Positions 7,797 through 18,007 of a stretch of DNA of 64,000 nt are shown here, in pieces; within the stretch, counting starts at the first letter, position 1; every line of letters begins with the position of its first letter. The stretch is from Microbulbifer litoralis. Lineage in GTDB: Bacteria; Pseudomonadota; Gammaproteobacteria; Pseudomonadales; Cellvibrionaceae. Position numbers and translations under genes: made by a program. The stretch lies in assembly GCF_023634065.1 (NCBI RefSeq), contig NZ_JALKCV010000004.1, positions 248,001 through 312,000 on the forward strand, in the 5' to 3' direction. The notes below the pieces were generated by a model. The model had not been told where the DNA came from. It was given only the letters and a program-made list of their open reading frames with translations, and did not search any database.

Positions 7797-9725
7797 ATGA
7801 GTGTGCAGACAGCCCCCTACGGCAGTTGGAAATCCACCATCGACGCCGACCTGCTGGTCCGGGGCAGCGTGCGCCTCGGCGAGGCCAGCCTGGTGGATGG
7901 CCGCTGCTACTGGCTGGAATCGCGGCCGGCGGAAAAGGGCCGCTCGGTGCTGGTACAGCACTGCCCGCAAAAAGGCCGCCGCGATGTGGTACCGGCGCCG
8001 CTCAGCGTGCGCTCCAAGGCCCACGAGTACGGCGGCGCCAGCTACCTGGTGGACGGCAACACCGTCTACTTCGTGCTGGCGGAAGACCAGCGCCTGTACC
8101 GCATGGATATGGACCGGCAGGTACCGGAGCCGCTGACCGCCGAGGGCCCCTACCGCTACGCCGACCTGCAACTGGATCGCAGGCGCGGCCGCCTGCTGTG
8201 CGTGCAGGAGGACTTTTCCGGCGAAGGTGAAGCGAGAGCCCGCATCCTGGCGATCGATCTGGAACAGCCCCTCGAGCGCGCGCCGCAGGTGCTGGTCGAG
8301 GGCGCCGATTTCTATTCCAACCCGGCGCTGAACCCGACCGGCGACCGGCTGGCCTTCCTGCGCTGGCAGCACCCGGATATGCCCTGGGACGGCACCGAAC
8401 TGTGCCTGGCGGAGATCGCCGCAAGCGGCGCCCCGGAAAATATCCGCCCGGTCGCCGGCGGCACGAGCGAATCCATTTTCCAGCCACAGTGGTCCCCGGA
8501 GGGCGAGCTGTTCTATGTATCCGACCGCAGCAACTGGTGGAATATCTACCGCCTGGGCGAAGACGAGCCGCTGTGGCGCAAGGACGCGGAGTTCGCCACC
8601 CCCCAATGGGTGTTCGGTATGTCTACCTACGGCTTCCTGAACTCCGACGAAATCCTCTGCACCTATACCAGCGAAGGCCGCTGGCACCTGGCCAGGATCG
8701 ATATTCACGACCGCAGCCACAAGGCGATCGAGCAGCCCTACTGCGATATCGAGAGCCTGCGTTGCGAAAGCCATCGCGCGGTCATGATCGCCGCCGGCCC
8801 CAGCCGCTTCCCGGCGGTGGTCGGCTTCGACAACCACTCCGGCGACTTCACCACCATCGCCAGCAGCAACAGCAGTTCACTTCCCGAGGCACTCTTCTCC
8901 CGCGCCCAGGAAATCGAGTTCCCGGCCGGGGAGCGGCAGGTATACGGTTTCTACTATGCACCGCACAACCCCGATTTCGAAGCCCCCGCAGGCGACCTGC
9001 CACCGCTGATCGTATTCAGCCACGGCGGCCCCACCGGCGCGACCTCCGCCGGCCTCAACCTGAAGATCCAGTACTGGACCAGCCGCGGCTTCGCCATCCT
9101 CGACGTCAACTACTCCGGCAGCACCGGCTACGGCCGCGACTACCGCGAGCGCCTGAAGGACAACTGGGGCATCCTCGATGTGGAGGACGTCTGCGCCGGG
9201 GCCGAATACCTGGTGGCAAAGGGGCTGGCGGACCCGCAGCGTCTGCTGATCAAGGGCGGTTCCGCCGGCGGCTACACGGTGCTGGCCGCGCTGACCTTCC
9301 ACGACACCTTCAAGGCCGGCGCCAGCCACTACGGCATCGGCGACCTGACCACGCTGGCGCGGGACACACACAAATTCGAATCCCGCTACCTGGACAAGCT
9401 GGTGGGCCCCTGGCCGCAGGCCGAAACTGTTTACCGCGAGCGCTCACCGATCGAACACGTCGGGCAACTGAATTGCCCGGTGATTTTCTTCCAGGGGCTG
9501 GAGGACAAGGTGGTGCCACCCAACCAGGCGGAGACCATGGTGAATGCATTGAAACAGCAGGGCATTCCGGTGGCCTATATCACCTTCGACAACGAAGGCC
9601 ACGGCTTCCGCGGCGGCGACAGCATCAAGATGGCGCTGGAGGGCGAGCTGGAATTCTACAGCCGCGTATTCGACTTCCCGCTGCCGCAGCCGGGCCCGGG
9701 CATCACCATCGAGAACCTGGAATAA
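7797..9725 (+). CDS. S9-family prolyl oligopeptidase-like peptidase
   Basis: 642 aa with no signal peptide, so probably cytoplasmic. The N-terminal half is a beta-propeller-like domain with repeated YVSDRSNWWNIYR-type blades. The C-terminal alpha/beta hydrolase domain shows FSHGGPTG, the nucleophile elbow GGSAGGY (Ser near residue 489), Asp in EDKVVPP near 570 and His in EGHGF near 601. This is the dipeptidyl/acylaminoacyl-peptidase branch of S9. The ATG at 7797 has AAGGAA upstream and begins the conserved protein; an earlier in-frame start would add 35 low-complexity residues. greB follows 4 bp after the stop, so the two are probably co-transcribed. Confidence 0.92.
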   Translation: MSVQTAPYGSWKSTIDADLLVRGSVRLGEASLVDGRCYWLESRPAEKGRSVLVQHCPQKGRRDVVPAPLSVRSKAHEYGGASYLVDGNTVYFVLAEDQRLYRMDMDRQVPEPLTAEGPYRYADLQLDRRRGRLLCVQEDFSGEGEARARILAIDLEQPLERAPQVLVEGADFYSNPALNPTGDRLAFLRWQHPDMPWDGTELCLAEIAASGAPENIRPVAGGTSESIFQPQWSPEGELFYVSDRSNWWNIYRLGEDEPLWRKDAEFATPQWVFGMSTYGFLNSDEILCTYTSEGRWHLARIDIHDRSHKAIEQPYCDIESLRCESHRAVMIAAGPSRFPAVVGFDNHSGDFTTIASSNSSSLPEALFSRAQEIEFPAGERQVYGFYYAPHNPDFEAPAGDLPPLIVFSHGGPTGATSAGLNLKIQYWTSRGFAILDVNYSGSTGYGRDYRERLKDNWGILDVEDVCAGAEYLVAKGLADPQRLLIKGGSAGGYTVLAALTFHDTFKAGASHYGIGDLTTLARDTHKFESRYLDKLVGPWPQAETVYRERSPIEHVGQLNCPVIFFQGLEDKVVPPNQAETMVNALKQQGIPVAYITFDNEGHGFRGGDSIKMALEGELEFYSRVFDFPLPQPGPGITIENLE

Positions 9726-9729
9726 CAGT

Positions 9730-10233
9730 ATGGGCAGATGGAGACCACCGCGCCGGCGCGGTTCCCGCTATATCACCCCCGAGGGCGCAAAACGTATGCG
9801 CGAGGAGGCCAGGTTCCTGTGGGAGGAGGAGCGCCCGCGCGTGACCCAGGCGGTAAGCGATGCGGCCAAACAGGGCGACCGCTCGGAAAACGCCGACTAT
9901 ATCTACGGCAAGAAACGCCTGCGGGAAATCGACAGCCGCGTGCGCTTCCTGACCAAACGCCTGGAAGAGATCACCGTGGTGGACCAGATCCCGGAGGAGC
10001 GGGAAAAGATCTTCTTCGGCGCCTGGGTAACACTGGAGGACGACGACGGCAATACCCTGACCTACCGCATCGTCGGTCCGGACGAATTCAATGTGCGAGA
10101 GGGATTGATCTCGATGGATTCGCCGGTGGCGCGATCATTGCTCGGGCGGCGGCTGGACGACGAGGTGGAGCTGCGTATCGACGAACGCTGGGTGACCCAC
10201 TATGTGGTGGAGATTCACTATCAGGAGCCGTAA
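9730..10233 (+). CDS. greB: transcription elongation factor GreB
   Basis: 167 aa. The N-terminal coiled coil carries GDRSENADYIYGKKRLREIDSRVRFL, whose acidic tip (D/E of GDRSENADY) is the catalytic element that reactivates backtracked RNA polymerase by transcript cleavage. The C-terminal FKBP-like domain includes VTLEDDDGNTLTYRIVGPDEF and ISMDSPVARSLLGRR. The YIYGKKRLREID signature separates GreB from GreA. It starts four bases after the S9 peptidase stop, using GGAA within the peptidase 3' end as a weak ribosome site, so translational coupling is likely. Confidence 0.95.
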   Translation: MGRWRPPRRRGSRYITPEGAKRMREEARFLWEEERPRVTQAVSDAAKQGDRSENADYIYGKKRLREIDSRVRFLTKRLEEITVVDQIPEEREKIFFGAWVTLEDDDGNTLTYRIVGPDEFNVREGLISMDSPVARSLLGRRLDDEVELRIDERWVTHYVVEIHYQEP

Positions 10234-10407
10234 ACAAAATCCGCGCTTGCCGGGACTATGGTATCGACCGTTCCGGCGATCGGCTGCGTCCCAGCTCCCT
10301 CCTCCCGGGCGGTAAACGGAGTAAAAGAATCACCAGAGCACGAAATCGGACGACGGCGCCACATTCATCGCGATAAAACGGTGAAAAATCGATAACGAGG
10401 AAGTCCG

Positions 10408-12885
10408 ATGAGAGTTATCTCCCTGCTCGCCCTGTTTTTTGCCGCCACCACCACCGCCGCGGAAGACCTGCGCCTGAACGACAGGGGCTACTTTTCCAAG
10501 CCCGGCCTGGATGTCACCGTATTCGCCGATATCTACCCGGACGGCCACCAGACCGGTGTCACCGTGATCCAGCACGGCGTGCGCACCGCCGCCAACGGCG
10601 ACCTGCGGCTGGAGGCGTCACCGGGCCAGTGGTCGCCGGTCCCCAAGGGCGTGGGCGAAGCGGACATCGATCGCAAGCGACAGCGGATTACACAGGCGCT
10701 CGCCTACCCGGATGAAAGCAAGGACCGCAAGGGGTTCAACCCGATCGAATACCCGGACCTGAAATTCGACTACCGCGTGGCGGTGGAGGCGCTGGACGGC
10801 GACCGCTTCAGGATCAGTGTGGACCTGGAGGAACCCCTGCCGGATGCCTGGATCGGCAAAGTGGGCTTCAACCTTGAGCTTTTCCCGGGCGAGTTGTTCG
10901 GCAAGTCCTACCTGATGGACGAGGAGGCCGGCCTCTTCCCGGTCCAGCCCAACGGACCCGTCGGCGATCACGGCGGCGACTGGCTCACCGAGCCGCTGGC
11001 GCGCGGGGACTCGCTGGTGGTGGCGCCGGAGGAAAACCTGCAGCGCATGGTGGTCCGCCGCGTCAAAGGCGGCGAGCTGGAACTCTGGGACGGCCGCGGC
11101 AACCACAACAACGGCTGGTTTATCGTGCGCGCCGCGGTGCCGGGCGGGGCGGCGGAGAACGCCATCGAATGGATTGTGGAAGCACACACGGTCGACGACT
11201 GGCAATACCAGCCGGTCATCCAGGTGTCCCAGCTCGGCTATACACCGGAACAGCCCAAACGGGCCGTGATCGAGCAGGACAGGCGCGATACCGATGCGTC
11301 CCCGGTGGAACTGCTCAGGCTCACCGAGAACGGCGCCGAGGTCGCCAGGCGCGGCGAGCCGCAACCCTGGGGCAATTTCCTGCGCTACCACTACCTGCAG
11401 TTCGATTTCTCGGATATCCGCGAGCCGGGCATGTACCAGCTGCGCTACCGCGACCGGAAATCCCGCCCCTTCCGCATCGGCGACGAGGTCTTCGCCCGGC
11501 ACGCCTGGCAGCCGACGTTGGAGTACTACCTGCCGGTGCAGATGTGCCATATGCGGGTGAACGAGAAATACCGCGTCTGGCACGACAAATGCCACCACGA
11601 CGACGCCCTGATGTCACCGGTCGATTACAACCACATCGACGGCTATGTTGCCGGTTCCTCCACCCTCACCGATTTCAAACCCGGCCAGCCGGTACCGGGG
11701 CTCAACCGCGGCGGTTGGCACGACGCCGGCGACTACGACCTGCGGGTGGAGTCCCAGATCGGCACCGTCTGGCTGCTGGCGATGATGGTGGAGGAATTCG
11801 GGCTCGACTACGACGCCACCACCATCGACCAGAAAAAACAGCAGGTGGAGATCCACCGCCCGGACGGCCGCAACGATGCGCTGCAGCAGATAGAACACGG
11901 CCTGCTGACGGTGCTGGGCGGATACCACAGCCTCGGTCGGCTCTACCGCGGTATCATCGTGCCTTCGATCCGCCAGTATGTGATGCTCGGCGACGCCGCT
12001 TCCCAGACCGACAACCGCGTGCAGCCACGGGGGGTGGAAACACCCGATGGCGTGCCCGCCGAGGCGCCGGCGGACTCCGACGACCGCTGGGTGTTCACCG
12101 AGCAGAATCCCGAGCGCGAGCTGGACACCGTCGCCGGCCTGGCCGCCGCCTCGCGGGTCATGCGCGACTACGACCCGCAACTGGCGTCGGAGGCCCTGGA
12201 CGCCGCGGAAACCCTGTTCAGCCGCGCCTTCGGGCACACCGAGAACACCGCCGTGCGCGCCTTCGCCCTGGCCGAGCTGATCCTGGCTACCGACGACGAC
12301 CGCTATAAGGAACAGCTGGTCTCGCTGCGCCGGGAGCTGGTCGCGGATATCGACAACACTGCCTGGGCCATCGGCCGCGCCCTACCCCACATCGAAGACC
12401 CGGCATTTGTGCAGGCCATCGGTGAGGCTGTCGTCGGGCAACAGAGGCGGGTACAGCAGCGGGCGCAGGCCACGCCCTACGGCGTACCCTACGAACCGCA
12501 TATCTGGGGCGCCGGCTGGGGTATCCAGGAGTTCGGCGTCAAACAGTACTTCGTGCACAAGAGCTGGCCCCGGATCGCCGATCGCAATATCTACCTCAAT
12601 GCACTCAATTTCGTGCTCGGCGTGCACCCGGGCAGCAACAGCAAATCCTTCGCCTCCGGCGTGGGCTCGGATTCGGCACTGGTGGCCTACGGGGTCAACC
12701 GGGCCGACTGGTCCTATATTCCCGGCGGGGTAATTTCCGGCACCGCGCTGATCCGCCCGGACCTGCCGGAACTGAAGACCTGGCCCTTTTTCTGGCAGCA
12801 GACCGAATACGTCATGGGCGGTGGCGCGACGAACTATATGTTCCTGGCGCTGGCGGCGAACGCGCTGTCAGATAGTGAGCGCTGA
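10408..12885 (+). CDS. secreted glycoside hydrolase family 9 enzyme
   Basis: 825 aa with an N-terminal signal peptide (MRVISLLALFFAATTTAAE). A region of about 240 residues without a family I recognise is followed by an immunoglobulin-like CelD_N domain (QVSQLGYTPEQPKRAVIEQ, near 270). The (alpha/alpha)6 GH9 catalytic domain shows GGWHDAGDYDLRVE near residue 440, whose aspartates are the GH9 base, and a C-terminal WQQTEYVMGGGATNYMF near 800 with the acid glutamate. GH9 enzymes cleave beta-1,4-glucans or related beta-glycosides. No dockerin or carbohydrate-binding module is visible. AGGAAG precedes the ATG. No other glycan genes flank it, so substrate (cellulose, mixed-linkage glucan, oligosaccharide or amino sugar) stays open. 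Confidence 0.88.
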   Translation: MRVISLLALFFAATTTAAEDLRLNDRGYFSKPGLDVTVFADIYPDGHQTGVTVIQHGVRTAANGDLRLEASPGQWSPVPKGVGEADIDRKRQRITQALAYPDESKDRKGFNPIEYPDLKFDYRVAVEALDGDRFRISVDLEEPLPDAWIGKVGFNLELFPGELFGKSYLMDEEAGLFPVQPNGPVGDHGGDWLTEPLARGDSLVVAPEENLQRMVVRRVKGGELELWDGRGNHNNGWFIVRAAVPGGAAENAIEWIVEAHTVDDWQYQPVIQVSQLGYTPEQPKRAVIEQDRRDTDASPVELLRLTENGAEVARRGEPQPWGNFLRYHYLQFDFSDIREPGMYQLRYRDRKSRPFRIGDEVFARHAWQPTLEYYLPVQMCHMRVNEKYRVWHDKCHHDDALMSPVDYNHIDGYVAGSSTLTDFKPGQPVPGLNRGGWHDAGDYDLRVESQIGTVWLLAMMVEEFGLDYDATTIDQKKQQVEIHRPDGRNDALQQIEHGLLTVLGGYHSLGRLYRGIIVPSIRQYVMLGDAASQTDNRVQPRGVETPDGVPAEAPADSDDRWVFTEQNPERELDTVAGLAAASRVMRDYDPQLASEALDAAETLFSRAFGHTENTAVRAFALAELILATDDDRYKEQLVSLRRELVADIDNTAWAIGRALPHIEDPAFVQAIGEAVVGQQRRVQQRAQATPYGVPYEPHIWGAGWGIQEFGVKQYFVHKSWPRIADRNIYLNALNFVLGVHPGSNSKSFASGVGSDSALVAYGVNRADWSYIPGGVISGTALIRPDLPELKTWPFFWQQTEYVMGGGATNYMFLALAANALSDSER

Positions 12886-13041
12886 GAGCAATGGCAGCGG
12901 CCGCCACGCTCCCACAAGCCGGTATAAAGCGGACTCCGCCCCTCGTGCAACACCCGGGGTTGCAGTTTCTATACTGTTCAGGACAGTGAAAAATCCCCGG
13001 CGCCGTTTAGCCGCCCAGTATCAGCCAGTGCCGCAAACAGT

Positions 13042-14043
13042 ATGATTCGAGCCTCAGCCCTGATGGGCTATTTCGACCTGGTCAATCACCTCGGCGGTGA
13101 CGCAGACGCCTTGCTCGCCGAGTTCGACCTGGACCGGGCGACGACCCGCAATCCGGATGCGGTGCTGCCACTGTCGACCGTTGCCGGGCTGATCGAGGAG
13201 GGGCGTCACCAGACCGGTTGCGATGACTTCGCCCTGCGCCTGGCCGCCCGGCAGGACCTGATGGTGCTCGGTCAACTCGCGGTAATGGCGCTCAGCTGCC
13301 CCACGGTCGGCCGGGCCCTGGACAAAATCCTCGAATATATCCACTACTACAACACCAGCCTGCAGATTGATCTCGAGCGGGAGTTCGAGCCCGGCAGCGC
13401 CAGGATCGGGCTGACCCTGAAAGGCGAATTTACCAACCCGCGCTACGCCTACGAACTGGCACTGGGTACCGTCAACAACTGTGTCCGTGCCCTGTACGGG
13501 GAGAACTTCCGGCCCCGGGAGGTCCAGATGCAGTTCGATTCACCGCTTTCACAGCAGTGCTACTGGCGCTTCTTCAAGGCCCCGGTCCGCCTGGAGCAGG
13601 AGCACAATGCACTGATCCTCAGTTCCAGCCAGCTGGAAAAACCGGTCGATCCATTCAGCCCCCAGTTGCGGGAACAGATAGCCCGCAGAATCGACGATGT
13701 CGACGGCGCGTCCAGCGAGACTCTGAGCGCCGGGGTCGAGCGGATCATTCGACGGGAACTGGCGAACCAGCGCTGTACCCCCAAATCCATTGCACGGGAG
13801 CTGGGCATGGATCTCCCCGGTTTCGAAGCGCGGCTGGCTGCGGAGGGCGTGGATTTCGATGCGGTACTCGACAGGATCCGCCTGCACAGGGCCGACAGAT
13901 ACCTGGAGACCGAGGATATCCCGATCAGCGAAGTGGCATTGCGTCTGGGATTCCGCAACAAGGAAGAACTGGCGGCCGCCTGTCGCCGCTGGTTTGGGGT
14001 TTCGCCATTGGAGCGCCGCGACCGGTTGCAAAGGGGCCACTGA
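13042..14043 (+). CDS. AraC-family transcriptional regulator
   Basis: 333 aa. The N-terminal arabinose-binding-type regulatory domain (starting MIRASALMGYFDLVNHLGGD) has the block RQDLMVLGQLAVMALSCPTVGRALDKILEYIHYY. The C-terminal AraC DNA-binding domain includes RLHRADRYLETEDIPISEVALRLGFRNKEELAAACRRWFGVSP. It shares its opening and domain plan with the two regulators starting at 32513 and 33669, so they are paralogues. Position just after the GH9 gene on the same strand (156 bp gap) and before an MgtC-like gene gives no firm target. No clear ribosome site precedes the ATG. Confidence 0.9.
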   Translation: MIRASALMGYFDLVNHLGGDADALLAEFDLDRATTRNPDAVLPLSTVAGLIEEGRHQTGCDDFALRLAARQDLMVLGQLAVMALSCPTVGRALDKILEYIHYYNTSLQIDLEREFEPGSARIGLTLKGEFTNPRYAYELALGTVNNCVRALYGENFRPREVQMQFDSPLSQQCYWRFFKAPVRLEQEHNALILSSSQLEKPVDPFSPQLREQIARRIDDVDGASSETLSAGVERIIRRELANQRCTPKSIARELGMDLPGFEARLAAEGVDFDAVLDRIRLHRADRYLETEDIPISEVALRLGFRNKEELAAACRRWFGVSPLERRDRLQRGH

Positions 14044-14141
14044 TACCACCCCGCTCCCGGCGAACGCCGCGACAGCCCCCGGGGAACGATTCTTCACTAG
14101 AATTACGGTGATCATCGACACCGACCAATCAAACGCAGCAG

Positions 14142-15452
14142 ATGGCAGATCAGAATAATTCCACGACCGGCGAAGATACCATTCCCGACCCGGTACAGGT
14201 CTTTATCGACTCGGAAAGCATCATCGCCTTCGGTATTGCCCTGGGACTCGGCCTGTTGATCGGCCTGCAGCGGGAGCGCACCACCGACCGTCTCGGTGGT
14301 ATCCGCACTTTTCCTCTGATCGGAATTTTCGGTGCCCTCACCGCCCATATCGCCCAGATGCACGCTTCCGCCTGGATGTTACCGGCCGGCCTGGTCTGCA
14401 TGACGGTATTGATATTGCTCGGCAACCTCGAGCGGCTGCGCGGCGACCGGGAAAGTACCGGCATCACCACGGAAGTGACCGCGCTGCTGATGTACCTGCT
14501 GGGCGCCTACCTGATCCTCGGCGAGATGACCGTCGCCGTTGCCGTCGGCGGCACCATCGCGGTGCTACTGCACCTGAAACCCAGTATGCACGCATTTGCC
14601 AAGCGCCTGTCGGAGCGGGACCTGCGCTCGATCATGCAGTTCGCGCTGATCTCGCTGATCATCCTGCCGGTGCTACCCAACCGCACCTTCGGCCCCTACG
14701 ATGTCCTCAATCCGTTCAAGATCTGGCTGCTGGTAGTGCTGATTGTCGGCATCGGCCTCGGCGGGTACGGCGCCTACAAGCTGATCGGCGCCCGCGCCGG
14801 CACCCTGCTGAGCGGCCTGATCGGCGGCCTGATCTCCTCCACGGCCACCACCGTCAGCTACGCCCGCCGGGCGAAGAGTGAAGCCGCCATTGTCGACCTG
14901 GCAGCGCTGGTCATCCTGATCGCCTCCACCAGCATGTTTATCCGCATGTTCGTGGAGATATCGGTGGTCGCGCCGAGAATACTGCTGCAGCTGATGCCGC
15001 CCCTGGCGGCACTGCTGCTGGTAAGCCTGGTCGTCTGCGCCATCGGCTACCGCCACGTGGGCCAGCGGGAGAGCGAGATGCCGGAACAGAGCAACCCGGC
15101 AGAGCTGACCCCGGCGCTGATCTTCGGCGCCCTCTACGCACTGGTCATCCTCGCCATCGCCGCCGCCAAGGAGTACTTCGGCAACCGCGGTATCTATGTG
15201 GTGGCCCTGATCTCGGGCTTTACCGATGTGGACGCCATCACCCTGTCCACCGCCAATCTGGCCGGCGCCGGCCAGATCGAAACCGACACCGCCTGGCGGG
15301 CGATGGTCATCGCGACATTGACCAATATGATTTTCAAGGCGGGCGCCGCGGGGATGCTGGGCGGCCTCGCCCTGCTCAAGCGCGTGTTGCTGCTATTCTG
15401 TATCCCGTTTTCCGCCGGGCTGGCTGTGTTGATTTTCTGGCCGGGAAGCTGA
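14142..15452 (+). CDS. MgtC/SapB-DUF4010 membrane protein
   Basis: 436-aa polytopic membrane protein. The N-terminal MgtC/SapB domain includes FGIALGLGLLIGLQRERTTDRLGGIRTFPLIGIFGAL near residue 30. The C-terminal DUF4010 domain includes GLIGGLISSTATTVSYARRAK near residue 230 and ALISGFTDVDAITLSTANLA near 355. Around twelve hydrophobic segments can be counted. Function of this fused family is not established; MgtC relatives act in Mg2+ homeostasis and intramacrophage survival, but the DUF4010 fusion is widespread in free-living bacteria. It is convergent with the PhoD-like phosphatase gene, with 46 bp between stops. Confidence 0.88.
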   Translation: MADQNNSTTGEDTIPDPVQVFIDSESIIAFGIALGLGLLIGLQRERTTDRLGGIRTFPLIGIFGALTAHIAQMHASAWMLPAGLVCMTVLILLGNLERLRGDRESTGITTEVTALLMYLLGAYLILGEMTVAVAVGGTIAVLLHLKPSMHAFAKRLSERDLRSIMQFALISLIILPVLPNRTFGPYDVLNPFKIWLLVVLIVGIGLGGYGAYKLIGARAGTLLSGLIGGLISSTATTVSYARRAKSEAAIVDLAALVILIASTSMFIRMFVEISVVAPRILLQLMPPLAALLLVSLVVCAIGYRHVGQRESEMPEQSNPAELTPALIFGALYALVILAIAAAKEYFGNRGIYVVALISGFTDVDAITLSTANLAGAGQIETDTAWRAMVIATLTNMIFKAGAAGMLGGLALLKRVLLLFCIPFSAGLAVLIFWPGS

Positions 15453-15498
15453 TACGGGAAGCTGAAGATATTGCCGCATCTCCCGCCTCCCAGAACGC

Positions 15499-17400
15499 TC
15501 AATGGGATATCTCTGCTGTTTCCAGCTCGTCCTCCCGCACTTCCTGCGCTGATGCGACCAGGGAATAAGTCAGCGTTTCCTGCTGGCCCTCGACGTTGCG
15601 AAGGACCTTGAATGCGGCACCGCTGCCCGGACCCAGGTCCAGCAGGCCGATATTGCAGTAGCCCTGGATGACCAGTTCGGAGTCCTCTGCAACGGGCAGG
15701 TAATGGGTTTCCTCGCGGTCCCAGCAATCTCCCCGTTCCAGCCTGTCGCTGAGACAGTAAAACCATTTGCCGCCCACCGGCACATTGCAACTCGGGCTGC
15801 TGGTCAGCTGCCACCAGTTCTGCCACCGGCCATTCACCTGTACCCCGCTCTCGCCACGCGCAAATGAATAGTGCACATCGCCGGAGAGGGTATAGATTTC
15901 AGTGAAATGATGGCGACCGATGATGTCGCGCAGGGTCCCCAGTGCATCCTCGTTCGCAATCCAGGGTTCCTTGTCGAACTTGCAGGCCAGGTCACCGCCC
16001 GTTCGCAACTGCAGCCGCTCCACCAGGTTGAAACCGAACACCGGTGTGGGAGATACCAGTACCAGGGCATTATTGCCTCTGTCGACAGTGGCGAGCTGGC
16101 ATTCCATTTGCGCAAATGCCCTCTCATCCATCAGGGCGAGTCCATTCCCGGGAAAGGACCGGTGTGTGCGTGTGTCCAGTACCAGTATCGGCGGCGTGGT
16201 GGGTACGGCATAACCGAAGTACAGCCGTTCCGGCCGGGTGAAATAGGGTTCCAGCTTGTGCCAGAGATCGAATCCCAGCTGGCCATATACCTGCTGGATA
16301 TTCTCCATGACCTCCACGCCGAACTGATCGGGGCAATTGCCCCAGTGCTGGAATACCGTATAGGCACTCAACGCATTGACCAGGACGTTTCTCGACAGCA
16401 CACTCCCGCCGGTCATCTGCCTGAAATGCTGCTCCGTCAGGTTCCAGTCATCCGTTACATCGTGATCGTCGAAAATCATGTAGGTGGGGATATTGGCCAT
16501 CAGCCTGGCGACTTGGCGGGCGCCGGTGAGGAATTGCTCGACCAGCCCGCTGTCGCGATTCCAGTTGTATTCGGCGGTACTCACCGGTTTTTCGCCGTTG
16601 TGAAGCCGGTGCCTGACCTGTCCGAAACCGGGGATATCCCGCTCCACGTTGCCGCCCCAGACCAGCAGGTACATCGCCAGGTATTCCCCATAGGTGACCA
16701 GGTGACTGGCCTTCTGGTCGCTGGTAAACCCCTGCTTCGCGCGCAGGAAATGATGGCGCTCGTCCAGCTTTCTGTCCGACGGCTTCAGCGGGCCCTTGCG
16801 CCAGCTCTCGATCACGTGCTCGCGCTTGCCCATGATCCGTTCGGCATTCCGCTCACACAGGGCCAGCAACGGCGGCGCGACGTCATCGGCGTAGATCTGG
16901 TCGCCGGTCAGGACCAGTCGGCTGGGCCGTTCGGCGCTGTCGAGGCTCCCTGCCAGCATTCGATCCACCTGTAGCAACTGGTCGGGAGCCGGGTTGCCCC
17001 CGACACTGGCGTGGGGTTTCCGGCACGAGGCCGTCACCGTCCTGCGGTGGTATTCGGGCAGGTAGAAGCCCGGGCGGCGGGCCGGGGTGTAACCCAATGG
17101 CAGTTCCCCGTCCAACAGGCCGCGGGCCGCGAGATCGGTACCATCGACAGAGATGTTGTACTGGTAGTGGCCGCAGGAGAATTCGCCACTGGCGGGAAAG
17201 GCGCGCAGCATCAGCGCATAGAGGTTTGGCGCCACCTGGTAGATGGCCTTTCGCCAGTCCCCACTCTCGCCGGCCACGCTATCGGATGCATCGTAGACCA
17301 CCGCCTTGGCATCCGCCGGCATGGCGTCTAACGCGAGAAAGATATTGACCTGATCATTGGAGACATGGCGCAGGAAAGGTCCCGCGAGGATTGCAGTCAT
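15499..17400 (-). CDS. PhoD-like alkaline phosphatase/phosphodiesterase
   Basis: 633 aa. The catalytic domain of the PhoD metallophosphatase superfamily is seen in LVLTGDQIYADDVAPPLL near residue 160, IPTYMIFDDHDVTDDWN near 290 and YTLSGDVHYSFARGES near 515, which carry the metal-binding Asp, Asn and His residues. No signal peptide is visible from the chosen start, unlike Tat-exported PhoD, so it may be cytoplasmic. The ATG at 17400 has AAGGA nine bases upstream; the longer in-frame extension of 77 residues is not protein-like. Likely role: hydrolysis of phosphate mono- or diesters; substrate unknown. Confidence 0.85.
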   Translation of the reverse strand: MTAILAGPFLRHVSNDQVNIFLALDAMPADAKAVVYDASDSVAGESGDWRKAIYQVAPNLYALMLRAFPASGEFSCGHYQYNISVDGTDLAARGLLDGELPLGYTPARRPGFYLPEYHRRTVTASCRKPHASVGGNPAPDQLLQVDRMLAGSLDSAERPSRLVLTGDQIYADDVAPPLLALCERNAERIMGKREHVIESWRKGPLKPSDRKLDERHHFLRAKQGFTSDQKASHLVTYGEYLAMYLLVWGGNVERDIPGFGQVRHRLHNGEKPVSTAEYNWNRDSGLVEQFLTGARQVARLMANIPTYMIFDDHDVTDDWNLTEQHFRQMTGGSVLSRNVLVNALSAYTVFQHWGNCPDQFGVEVMENIQQVYGQLGFDLWHKLEPYFTRPERLYFGYAVPTTPPILVLDTRTHRSFPGNGLALMDERAFAQMECQLATVDRGNNALVLVSPTPVFGFNLVERLQLRTGGDLACKFDKEPWIANEDALGTLRDIIGRHHFTEIYTLSGDVHYSFARGESGVQVNGRWQNWWQLTSSPSCNVPVGGKWFYCLSDRLERGDCWDREETHYLPVAEDSELVIQGYCNIGLLDLGPGSGAAFKVLRNVEGQQETLTYSLVASAQEVREDELETAEISH

Positions 17401-18007
17401 GGAAGTGATTCCTTTTTTATTTTTTTCCGGGAGATTGGAGCAGCTCCCGGGTCCCTGATACCGGCCAGTTTGCGACTTCTGTCGAGACCGGTGTGGAAAG
17501 ACTATCACAGCAGTTATTCGAGCTGCAGCACGCCCCGGTTCGGTGCAAGGAAAGCGCCAGCGGCTGTAAGGCACCCGGAGCCGACCCGCGAGTCCAGCCG
17601 GCGCAAGTCGCAAAAGCACCAGATTCAGCATTTAATGCTGCAATTCTTTAATTTTTCGCCCAATAATTCCAGCCCGAAAAAGTTGCAACCATGCCACCGC
17701 AATCCCGGCATTTGACCGAAATAACGAACTTAAACCGACATTTTCCGTATTATCCCGTGTAATTGACGGCGCTTGAATCCACCGGGCAGTGCGATAATAT
17801 CTTGTACGATTCACTGGCTGCCGCTTCCGGCGGGGCCAATCCGAGAACAGTCAATATTCTGCAACCGACGGCGATTCCCGCAGCACAGCGCCCGCCAAAC
17901 CGACGCCTGGACCCATCGATGCGTATTTGCGCAGGCCGGATTCCCGTTGTCGCCCCGGCGTGGCCTTCCCGAAATTCCGCTGCAGATCGCCACCACCCGG
18001 AGATAAT
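17401..18007. other. divergent intergenic region with possible sigma-70 promoter
   Basis: About 600 bp between the divergent PhoD-like and M3 peptidase genes, with an AT-rich centre (17640-17770) unlike the surrounding GC-rich coding DNA. On the plus strand TTGAAT (17773-17778), a 16-base spacer and TAATAT (17795-17800) make a reasonable sigma-70 promoter for the peptidase. I see no convincing gene or structured RNA here. Confidence 0.4.

Noticed and set aside
17401..18007. Small genes in the AT-rich gap
   Set aside because: Frames are short, lack ribosome sites and overlap each other on both strands.
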